Shown in pieces: positions 57,592 to 64,000 of a stretch of 64,000 nucleotides of DNA. Positions within the stretch are counted from its first letter, which is position 1. Every line of letters begins with the position of its first letter. Where the stretch lies: positions 1 to 64,000 of the forward strand of contig NZ_FWFG01000081.1 of assembly GCF_900163655.1 (NCBI RefSeq), in the 5' to 3' direction. Below the pieces are notes generated by a model. It had not been told where the DNA came from. It saw only the letters and a list, made by a program, of their open reading frames with translations, and made no database searches. Position numbers and translations under genes: made by a program. Source of the DNA: Brachybacterium nesterenkovii (GTDB lineage Bacteria; Actinomycetota; Actinomycetes; Actinomycetales; Dermabacteraceae).

Positions 57592-57801
57592 GTGCCGGAC
57601 ACGGCGACGCGATGCGATCAGTGCGGCAAGAAGCTCCGGGGCAGCGGCCACCAGACCTATACGCGCACGCTGTGCGCCTCGTGCAACGACGCGTACATGG
57701 GCGCCGCGGCCGGTCTGATCGCCGGCGGCGACGTCGAGACCGGCATCGCCACGGCAGGCTGGTACCAGCGGATCCGCAAGCTCACGCGGCGAGAGCGCTG
57801 A
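57592..57801 (+). CDS. Small zinc-ribbon protein
   Basis: A 69-residue protein with two Cys pairs, CDQCGKKL and CASCND, spaced as a zinc ribbon, followed by a Gly/Ala-rich helix and a basic C-terminus (RIRKLTRRER). No family assigned. GTG 57592 lacks a clear ribosome binding site. Overlaps the opposite-strand PLP-enzyme gene by 20 bases at the 3' end. The composition is coding-like and the Cys pairs are ordered, but a bigger homology base would be needed. Confidence 0.55.
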   Translation: MPDTATRCDQCGKKLRGSGHQTYTRTLCASCNDAYMGAAAGLIAGGDVETGIATAGWYQRIRKLTRRER

Positions 57802-59074
57802 TTCCCGACGCGGCGGCGAGCCCGCGGGCGAGGTCCGCGCGGAGATCCTCGACGTCCTCGAGACCGATGGACAGGCGCACCGTCCCGTCCCCGGCACCGC
57901 AGACCGCGCGCCGTGCGGGCGGCAGGTGGCTGTGCGTCGTCGTCGCCGGATGGCACGCGAGGGTGCGGACGTCGCCGATGTTCACGGCGATCGTGCACAG
58001 CTCGAGCGCGTCGCAGAAGGCCTCGGCGGCGGCCTCTCCCCCGCTCAGGTCGATGCTGAACACGCCCGCGGTGCCGCGGGGGAAGTCCCGGGCGATGATC
58101 CGGGCGTCGGGCCTGCCCGGGGCGCTCGGGTGGTTCACGCGCGCGACCTGCGCCTGCGATCCGAGCCAGTCGGCGAGATCGGCCGCCGTGGCGCTGATGC
58201 GCGCCATCCGCAGGTCGAGGGTCTCGATCCCCTGCAGCACGGCATGGGCGCTTGCGGCCGGGAGGGTGGCGCCGAAGTCGGTCACGTACTTCGCGCGGGC
58301 GTAGGCCAGCAGCGGCGTGCAGCCGGGGCCGCGCTCATCGGCGAACACGACGCCGAAGCGCGCGCTGGCCTCGGTGAGGCGGGGCCAGCGCTCGGGACAT
58401 CGGCGCGGGTCGAAGCGCCCGGTGTCCACGATGACCCCGGCCATCGCGGCGCCGTGGCCGGAGAGGTACTTGGTCGCGGAGTGCACCACGACGTCGGCGC
58501 CGTGGTCGCCGGGGCGGTAGAGGGCGGGGGTCGCGAGCGTCGAGTCGACGACGACGGCGACGTCGCGGGCGTGGGCGATCGCGCTGATCGCGTCGAGGTC
58601 CACCGCCTCGCAGCCGGGGTTGGCGAGCGATTCGACGAGGACGGCCCGGGTCTCGGGCCGGATCGCGCGCTCCCAGGCGGTCAGGTCCCAGGGGTCGACG
58701 GTCGTGATCTCGACGCCGAGGTCGGCCAGGGTGTCGGTGAGGAACTCGGTGGTCCCGCCGTACAGGCGCTCGGAGGCGACCAGGTGGGTGCCCGGTGCGA
58801 GCAGAGCGCACAGGGCGATCGTGGTCGCAGCCTGCCCGCTCGCGACGGCGAGCGCGGCCGCACCGCCCTCGAGCGCGGCGACGCGCTCCTCGAGCACCCG
58901 GGTGGTGGGATTGCCGGACCGGGCGTAGGCGAAGCCCTCGCGGCGCCGGGCGAACAGGTCGCGCAGGTCGGCGTGGGTGGCGTGGGCGTAGGCGGTGGAG
59001 GCGTGGATCGGCGGGACGATCGAGCCGTGCGGGTCCTGTGCGTCCCATCCGGCGTGCACGTGCTGGGTTCCCAT
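57782..59074 (-). CDS. Cys/Met-metabolism PLP-dependent enzyme
   Basis: Gamma-family transsulfuration-type enzyme of 430 residues. It has YARSGNPTTRVLEERVAALEG near the N-terminus and the PLP lysine Lys202 (HSATKYLSGHG). The length and C-terminal SIGLEDVEDL fit O-acetylhomoserine sulfhydrylase or cystathionine gamma-synthase; the two cannot be split with certainty. ATG 59074 with GAGGAGG upstream. No SAM riboswitch seen; the leader does hold a direct repeat GTCACA-N4-GTCACA (about 59150-59170). Confidence 0.85.
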   Translation of the reverse strand: MGTQHVHAGWDAQDPHGSIVPPIHASTAYAHATHADLRDLFARRREGFAYARSGNPTTRVLEERVAALEGGAAALAVASGQAATTIALCALLAPGTHLVASERLYGGTTEFLTDTLADLGVEITTVDPWDLTAWERAIRPETRAVLVESLANPGCEAVDLDAISAIAHARDVAVVVDSTLATPALYRPGDHGADVVVHSATKYLSGHGAAMAGVIVDTGRFDPRRCPERWPRLTEASARFGVVFADERGPGCTPLLAYARAKYVTDFGATLPAASAHAVLQGIETLDLRMARISATAADLADWLGSQAQVARVNHPSAPGRPDARIIARDFPRGTAGVFSIDLSGGEAAAEAFCDALELCTIAVNIGDVRTLACHPATTTHSHLPPARRAVCGAGDGTVRLSIGLEDVEDLRADLARGLAAASGISALAA

Positions 59075-59220
59075 CGCTCCTCCTCATCCGCTGCCGGTGC
59101 CGCGTGGACCAGCGCCTCCAGGGTGCGCGGCGCCGCGGGGCGAGCGGAACCGGTGTGACGGACTGTGACGCGCTCCGGCACCGCGCCAGAGGGCACGGCG
59201 CGCTCCAGCGCACGCGCTCA

Positions 59221-59883
59221 TCACTGGCGGGGCGTGCCGTCCTCGTTCCAGATGCCGGAGCTGCCGCGGCGGTGGGAGCCCAGCAGGTGGGTGTCGACGA
59301 TGCCGAGCGCCTCCATGAGAGCGAACATCGTGGTGGGGCCGACGAAGCGGAAGCCGTGGCGCTTGAGCTCCTTCGCGAGCGCGATCGATGCGGGGCTCGA
59401 GGAGGGGACCTCCGCGAAGGAGGCCGGGCGCGGCGTGGTCGGTGGTCGGTGGGACCAGACGAGGTCGGCGAGCGTGGCACCGGGGCCGAGGTCTCCGCGC
59501 GGACCGAGCCCCTCGGCATCGCGCAGGGCGACGGCGGCGCGGGCGTTGGCGATCGTGGCCTCGATCTTCCCGCGGTGGCGGATGATCCCGGTGTCCTGGA
59601 GCAGGCGCTCGATGTCGGTCTCGTCGAACGCGGCGACCGCATCGGGCTCGAAGCGGGCGAAGGCGCGGCGGAAGCCCTCGCGGCGTCGCAGGATCGTGGC
59701 CCAGGACAGGCCCGATTGGAAGGCCTCGAGGCTCAGGCGCTCGAACACGCCCCGCTGATCGCGGATGGGCATGCCCCATTCGGTGTCGTAGTACTCGCGC
59801 AGATCGTCGTGGCGGCTGGCCCAGACCGGGCGGACGAGGCCGTCGGCGCCGGTGACCAGGTCGGCGGAGGCGTCGGCCGTCAC
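59221..59883 (-). CDS. DNA-3-methyladenine glycosylase I, zinc ligands missing
   Basis: Tag-type base-excision enzyme of 220 residues that removes 3-methyladenine. The core is well kept (RRGVFERLSLEAFQSGLSW with the active-site Glu, then DTGIIRHRGKIEATIANARA and KRHGFRFVGPTT). Yet of the four zinc-snap ligands of E. coli Tag only one His remains: the N-terminal Cys is Pro, the first His is Tyr (REYYDTEWG) and the last Cys is Ser. GTG 59883 overlaps the previous gene (GTGA). Confidence 0.88.
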   Translation of the reverse strand: MTADASADLVTGADGLVRPVWASRHDDLREYYDTEWGMPIRDQRGVFERLSLEAFQSGLSWATILRRREGFRRAFARFEPDAVAAFDETDIERLLQDTGIIRHRGKIEATIANARAAVALRDAEGLGPRGDLGPGATLADLVWSHRPPTTPRPASFAEVPSSSPASIALAKELKRHGFRFVGPTTMFALMEALGIVDTHLLGSHRRGSSGIWNEDGTPRQ

Positions 59884-60806
59884 TCGTCGATCCGCCCGAT
59901 CGGCTCGCGCTTCTCGGCCTGGAAGCGGTCCTCGACGCGCCCGAGGGCCCAGTAGGCGGAGATGGACAGGCGGTCGCGGGGGATGCCCTTGTCGACCACG
60001 AGGATGCGGCGCAGCTGCTTGATGATCCCGCGCTCGCCGTGCACGAAGGCGTCGAGCGCGCTCGGGTCCTCGATCTCGAGGGAGGCGGCGGTCTCGAGGA
60101 GCAGCTCGCGCGCCCCGATGAGGTACTGGATGCGCACGCCGTCGGGGGCGGTGAGGTGCAGGCGGTCGCCCTCGTGCTCGAGCTGGATGACGGCGCGGCC
60201 CCGGGCGTCCTCGGGCAGGGCCTCGAGCGCCGCCGCGATCGCCGGGAGCGCCGAGTGGTCGCCGATGAACAGGTGCTGCGCGGCGGCGGGGTCGGGGCTG
60301 TAGGCGCCGCCGGCCCCGCGAAGGGCGACGCGGTCGCCGGGGAGCGCGCTGTCGGCCCAGGTCGCGGCGACGCCCTCGAGCTCGCCGTCGCCGTGGAGGA
60401 CCACGTCGATGTCGAGGCGCTGCGCTGCGGTGTCCCAGTGGCGCACGGTGTAGGTGCGGATCCGCGGGAGGTCCTCGGGGCGCTCGCGCCGCAGGGCCTC
60501 CATGTCGTAGGGCGGGGTCAGGCCGGAGGCCGGGTCCGGCAGCAGCAGCTTGACGTAGCGGTCGGTCGCGTCGTTGCACGAGAGGTCGGCGATGCCGGGG
60601 CCGCCAAGGGAGATGCGCAGCAGCGACGGCGACAGGCGGGTGCGATCGATGACCTCGAGCACCGCCTGGGGGCGCTCGGGGCGCTTGGCGCGGGGGGCGG
60701 ATTCGCCCGATCGGCCGGGTCCGCCGCGGCCGTGCTCTCCCGGAGGCACAGCGGGTGCGGGGCGGGTCGAGGCGGCGTCGGCGGCGCGATCGTTCGGGCT
60801 CATCAT
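59880..60806 (-). CDS. Siderophore-interacting-family flavin reductase
   Basis: A 308-residue FAD-dependent, NAD(P)H-using reductase of the SIP/ViuB type, which releases iron from ferric siderophores. RIRTYTVRHWD is the FAD-binding motif and LFIGDHSALPAIAAALEAL the pyridine nucleotide part. The first 65 residues are disordered-looking. ATG 60806 (a second ATG follows at once), with TAGGGT seven bases upstream; leaderless. No iron box (IdeR/DtxR) seen. Overlaps tag by four bases, an uncommon pairing. Confidence 0.82.
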   Translation of the reverse strand: MMSPNDRAADAASTRPAPAVPPGEHGRGGPGRSGESAPRAKRPERPQAVLEVIDRTRLSPSLLRISLGGPGIADLSCNDATDRYVKLLLPDPASGLTPPYDMEALRRERPEDLPRIRTYTVRHWDTAAQRLDIDVVLHGDGELEGVAATWADSALPGDRVALRGAGGAYSPDPAAAQHLFIGDHSALPAIAAALEALPEDARGRAVIQLEHEGDRLHLTAPDGVRIQYLIGARELLLETAASLEIEDPSALDAFVHGERGIIKQLRRILVVDKGIPRDRLSISAYWALGRVEDRFQAEKREPIGRIDE

Positions 60807-60813
60807 GCCCACC

Positions 60814-60885
60814 ACCCTAGAGGGGATGCGCGGCGCGGAGATCCGACGCAGGTCGGAGGACGTCCCGGGATCGTGCACCTACGCT
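60814..60885. promoter_or_regulatory. Divergent leaderless promoters
   Basis: The minus-strand -10 TAGGGT is at 60819-60814, seven bases from its ATG; the plus-strand -10 TACGCT is at 60880-60885, six bases from the ATG at 60892. Neither start has a ribosome binding site. No clear operator lies between. Confidence 0.5.
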
Positions 60886-60891
60886 CGTGGA

Positions 60892-62385
60892 ATGCAGTCA
60901 TCATCCGACGCTCCTGACGTCCTCGTCGTCGGCTCGGGACCGAACGGTCTTGCGGCCGCAGTGGTCTGCGCCCGGGCGGGCCTGTCGGTGCAGGTCCGCG
61001 AGGCGCAGCTGACGCCCGGCGGAGGCGCCCGAACAGAACCGGGCCCGGTCCCCGGGATCGTGCACGACGTGTGCTCCGCGGTGCATCCGCTCGCGCTCGC
61101 GAGCCCGTTCCTGCGCGCCGTCGATCTGCCCGCGCGCGGAGTGGAGCTGAGGGCGCCCGAGGCGTCGTATGCGCATGTGGTCGATGCGCGGCGGACGGCG
61201 ATCGCCTGGCGGGACATCGAGCGCACCGCCGCTGGTCTCGGCTCCGACGGGCGGGCGTGGAGCCGGATGCTCGGCCCGCTGGCCGAGGACGCCGGGACCG
61301 TCGCCGCCCTCGCGCTCGGGGACAAACGCTCGCTGCCCGCGGAGGCTCTCGCGCCGCGGGGCCTGGGCACTGCTGTGCGCCTCGGCACCGCGATCGGGAT
61401 GCAGGGCACCCGCGCGTGGGATGCCCCGTTCCGGACGGAGGCCGCACGGGCGCTGCTGGCGGGCGTCGCCGCTCACGCGATCACGCCGCTGCCCTCCCTC
61501 GCCGCGGGCGGGACGGCCCTGCTGCTGGCGACGCTGGCGCATGCGGAGGGCTGGCCGATCCCCGTCGGCGGGAGCCGCGCGATCACCGATGCGCTCCTGG
61601 CCGACCTGCACGCCCACGGCGGCGTCGTCACGACGTCCGATCCGGTGGACTCGCTCCCCCGCCCCGGTGCGCCCGGTTCCCCGCGGGCCGCGGTGCTGGA
61701 CACGAGCGCCGACGAGGCGCTGCGCCTGCTCGCCGACCGCCTGCCCTCGCATGCCGCGCGCGGCCTGCGGCGCCTGGGCCACGGCGGGGCGGCCGCCAAG
61801 GTCGACCTCGTCCTGTCCGGGCCGATCCCCTGGGCCGACCCCGCTGTCGCTCACGCGGGGACGGTGCATCTGGGCGGAACGCGCACCGAGATGGCGGCGG
61901 CCGAGCGCGCGGTGCTGCGCGGGCGTCTGCCCGATCGCCCGATGATCCTTCTCAGCGACCCCGTCGTCGCCGATCCCTCGCGGAAGGTCGACGGCCTGCG
62001 CCCGATCTGGGCCTATGCGCACGTCCCGCTCGACTGCCCGCTCGACCCCGTGGAGCTGGTGCTCGAGCGGATCGAGGAGGCCGCTCCCGGGACCCGGGAT
62101 CTCGTCGTCGCGGCCCGCGGCATCCCGGCCGCCGGGATGCACGAGCACAATGCCTCGCTGATCGGCGGGGACATCGCCCAGGGCACGGTGACGATGGCCC
62201 GGATGCTCGCCCGGCCCCGCGCCGCACGGGATCCGTGGCACCTGGCCGACGGGGCGTACCTGTGCTCGGGCGCGGCGATCCCCGGCCCGGGCGTGCACGG
62301 GATGGGCGGGTGGTTCGCGGCGCGCTCGCTGCTGCGCCGCGAGTTCGGGATCCTCCAGATGCCAGGGGTCGGGCCGCGGCGGTGA
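60892..62385 (+). CDS. Phytoene-dehydrogenase-like FAD oxidoreductase
   Basis: Flavin amine oxidase/phytoene desaturase fold, 497 residues. The FAD motif VLVVGSGPNGLAAAVVCARAG is at residues 10-30, followed by the family's R-x-AQLTPGGGARTE; the C-terminal FAD contact is GPGVHGMGGWFAARS. Carotenoid genes are absent nearby, so it is likely the COG1233 type of uncertain substrate. ATG 60892 from promoter position. Confidence 0.8.
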   Translation: MQSSSDAPDVLVVGSGPNGLAAAVVCARAGLSVQVREAQLTPGGGARTEPGPVPGIVHDVCSAVHPLALASPFLRAVDLPARGVELRAPEASYAHVVDARRTAIAWRDIERTAAGLGSDGRAWSRMLGPLAEDAGTVAALALGDKRSLPAEALAPRGLGTAVRLGTAIGMQGTRAWDAPFRTEAARALLAGVAAHAITPLPSLAAGGTALLLATLAHAEGWPIPVGGSRAITDALLADLHAHGGVVTTSDPVDSLPRPGAPGSPRAAVLDTSADEALRLLADRLPSHAARGLRRLGHGGAAAKVDLVLSGPIPWADPAVAHAGTVHLGGTRTEMAAAERAVLRGRLPDRPMILLSDPVVADPSRKVDGLRPIWAYAHVPLDCPLDPVELVLERIEEAAPGTRDLVVAARGIPAAGMHEHNASLIGGDIAQGTVTMARMLARPRAARDPWHLADGAYLCSGAAIPGPGVHGMGGWFAARSLLRREFGILQMPGVGPRR

Positions 62386-62408
62386 GGGCGCTCAGGGGGT
62401 GAGGGCGC

Positions 62409-63287
62409 TCAGGCGGGCTCGGCCGGACGGTGCTGGGCGATCCAGCGGGCGGTCGCGAGGACTCCGCCGAACGTGTAGAAGTGCAGCGCCACATCCCCGG
62501 TGTCGGCGCCGAGGCCTGCGTCGAGGTCACGGATCATCCTCTCGGGCCCGGCGGTGCCCAGCAGGTTGGTGAGGGAGAAGCCGTAGGTGCGGGCGATGCT
62601 CGCCGACGACGCGACCCCGAACCGTGAGGCGTACGTAAGCAGGCGCTTGACGCCCGCCGGTCCTGGGACCCCGATGCGGATGGGCAGGTCGATCCCGCGG
62701 GCGCGGACCTCGCGGATCCAGTCGAGGACGGGCACGGAGTCGAAGCCGAATTGCGTGAGGATCGATCCGGTCAGTCCCTGCTCTCGCAGGGCGGCGACCT
62801 TGGCCTCGAGGAACTCCCAGAGCTGCGCCTCGGACAGGTGGCGATGGCCCGACGGGTATCCGGCGATCGAGACCTCGGTGAAGCCGTGCTCGGCGGGCAG
62901 CCCCGAGCGGATCAGATCCAGCGAGGACGCATAGGGCCCCATCGGCTCGGCGGGGTCCCCGGCGACCGCGAACAGGAGCGTGGAGCCGACCTCACTGCGC
63001 AGCGCATCGAGGAACTCGGCGAACTCCGCCGTCGAGGCCATCCGTCGAGCGGCGACGTGGGGCACGGGCGTGAACCCTGCGTCGGCGACGGCTTTCGCGG
63101 CGCCGACGCGCATCGGGCGGTCCTCATTGCCGAGGAAGGTCACGTTGATGCGTGTGCCGGGGGCGATCAGCGGTGCGGCCTCGCGGAGCGCCGCGACGTC
63201 CTTGCCTGTCATCTCGAGGGAGGGAGCCCGCAGGAGCATCGATCCCGCCAGGTCGAGGTCATCGTGCCGCTCCGTCATATCCTTCAC
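62409..63287 (-). CDS. Methylenetetrahydrofolate reductase-family protein
   Basis: A 292-residue TIM barrel resembling MetF. Conserved pieces include PHVAARRM, the FAVAGDPAEPMGPY flavin-contact segment, ILTQFGFDS and RIGVPGPAGVKRLL. The N-terminal strand with the catalytic Glu of E. coli MetF is shortened (SLEMTGKD). Some relatives demethylate other methyl compounds, so the substrate is open. Starts at 63287 or the ATG nine bases inside. Confidence 0.8.
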   Translation of the reverse strand: MKDMTERHDDLDLAGSMLLRAPSLEMTGKDVAALREAAPLIAPGTRINVTFLGNEDRPMRVGAAKAVADAGFTPVPHVAARRMASTAEFAEFLDALRSEVGSTLLFAVAGDPAEPMGPYASSLDLIRSGLPAEHGFTEVSIAGYPSGHRHLSEAQLWEFLEAKVAALREQGLTGSILTQFGFDSVPVLDWIREVRARGIDLPIRIGVPGPAGVKRLLTYASRFGVASSASIARTYGFSLTNLLGTAGPERMIRDLDAGLGADTGDVALHFYTFGGVLATARWIAQHRPAEPA

Positions 63288-63370
63288 CGTTTCCGCTGGT
63301 CACCTGTCCTGCAACGCGACAGCTCCAGTGTGACGCAGTTCACGGCGATGGTCCAAGGTCCGGAGGCGAG

Positions 63371-64000
63371 TCACCCCACCGCGTCGAGCGCCTCATCGGT
63401 CGCGCGCACGATCTGCTCCTGCGCCTCGTCTCGGGTGATCGACGCGGTGCCGTCCCCGGGCTGGGCGCCGTAGTCGCCGAAATGGGCGTGCACGGCGCCG
63501 TCGATGACGATGAACCGTGCGGACGCCGGGAGCTCGGCGCGGCTCGCGGCGATGTCCTCGGGCGTGGAGAGCCCGTCGCGCGTGCCGCTGATCGAGGTGA
63601 CGCTCAGTCCGTCGCGGTCGGCCAGCGAGCCCGCCGGGTACGAGGCCCACAGGACGAGGGCGTCGACGTCCGCGTCTTCGGCGGCCGCGGAGGCGACGAC
63701 GCCGCCGAGGCTGTGCCCGCCGACCGCCCAGCTCGTGACCTCGGGGTGGTCTGCCATGATCCGCCGGTGCGCCTCAGGGGCGAGCATCGGGAGCTGCAGG
63801 GGCTCCTCGACGATCACCACGGTGCGGCCCTCGGCGGCCACCCGCTCGAGCAGGGGGATGTACGCGCTCAGGTCCACGCGGGCACCGGGCCAGAACACGA
63901 GACCGGTGGTCGTGGAACCGTCCGCCGGCGCGAGGGTGATGGTCCCGTCGCCCTCGTCCACCGCGACGCCCGCGACCGGCGCCGGGGCCGGGTCAGCGGG
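63371..64000 (-). CDS. Alpha/beta hydrolase, 5' end beyond the window
   Basis: Partial gene; the frame stays open to the window edge. It holds the nucleophile elbow GGHSLGG, a following strand ALVLWASYP, an acid candidate in GTRDGLSTPED and catalytic His near VHAHFGDYG, as in the alpha/beta hydrolase (DUF/abhydrolase_5) branch. An internal GTG at 63961 exists, but upstream codons are Ala/Pro-rich, fitting a signal-peptide or linker. Function unknown. Confidence 0.75.
   Translation of the reverse strand, partial: PADPAPAPVAGVAVDEGDGTITLAPADGSTTTGLVFWPGARVDLSAYIPLLERVAAEGRTVVIVEEPLQLPMLAPEAHRRIMADHPEVTSWAVGGHSLGGVVASAAAEDADVDALVLWASYPAGSLADRDGLSVTSISGTRDGLSTPEDIAASRAELPASARFIVIDGAVHAHFGDYGAQPGDGTASITRDEAQEQIVRATDEALDAVG

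Noticed and set aside
59075-59220. SAM riboswitch before the Cys/Met PLP gene
   Set aside because: No recognisable SAM-I, II or IV core; only a short direct repeat is present.
60807-60891. Iron-responsive (IdeR/DtxR) box for the siderophore-type gene
   Set aside because: No TTAGGTTAGCC-like palindrome in either orientation.

Overview
High-GC actinobacterial chromosome, most consistent with a Micrococcales member close to Dermabacteraceae (Brachybacterium-like). The grounds are very high GC, many GTG starts, many leaderless transcripts (a TANNNT-type -10 six to nine bases before the start codon), a eukaryote-type UTP-glucose-1-phosphate uridylyltransferase, a fused OleBC olefin gene, and conserved actinobacterial gene order (rpsT-lepA-hemW-hrcA-dnaJ-rsmE, HIT-phoH-ybeY-corC-era, recO-uppS, holA-comEC-comEA). 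Genus assignment is inference. No rRNA, tRNA, CRISPR array or phage genes were seen.

Bases 1-7000 are a scarred accessory region: the end of an IS110-type transposase gene, the 3' end and right terminal repeat of an ISL3-family element, a plasmid-type mobilisation module (MobC-like, relaxase, overlapping MobB-like coiled coil) damaged at both ends, an HtrA-like protease, an SDR oxidoreductase, a complete but disabled IS1380-family element with CTAG target duplication, a second ISL3-type end in the same orientation as the first, and an alcohol dehydrogenase pseudogene.

Bases 7000-31500 are mostly core: an LLM oxidoreductase; glyS divergent from a zinc uptake operon (znuA-znuC-znuB-zur-DedA-like) with a Zur-type operator over the znuA promoter; uppS, recO; a LysR/EamA divergent pair; a PanE-like gene; leuA with a four-leucine leader peptide; a DUF222/HNH (13E12-type) gene with a perfect LexA box; era, corC, ybeY, phoH, HIT; an FMN reductase; rsmE, dnaJ, hrcA with a degenerate CIRCE; DUF3097.

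Bases 31500-42200 carry a DUF4870 membrane protein, hemW, a MOSC protein, lepA, a stand-alone PemK-type protein, rpsT with a long leader, holA, comEC and comEA. Bases 42195-48775 are one minus-strand array: a TIM-barrel isomerase-like gene, oleA, oleBC, oleD (long-chain olefin synthesis, each ole junction a GTGA overlap) and a VKOR-family thiol oxidase.

Bases 48900-64000 hold thymidine kinase, a YtxH-like protein, bifunctional putA, UTP-glucose-1-phosphate uridylyltransferase, metG, a small zinc-ribbon protein behind a perfect inverted repeat, a Cys/Met-metabolism PLP enzyme, an oxidoreductase of the siderophore-interacting family overlapping a zinc-ligand-less Tag glycosylase, a phytoene-desaturase-like flavoprotein, an MTHFR-family protein and a partial alpha/beta hydrolase cut by the window edge. 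Strong hairpins separate several convergent pairs.
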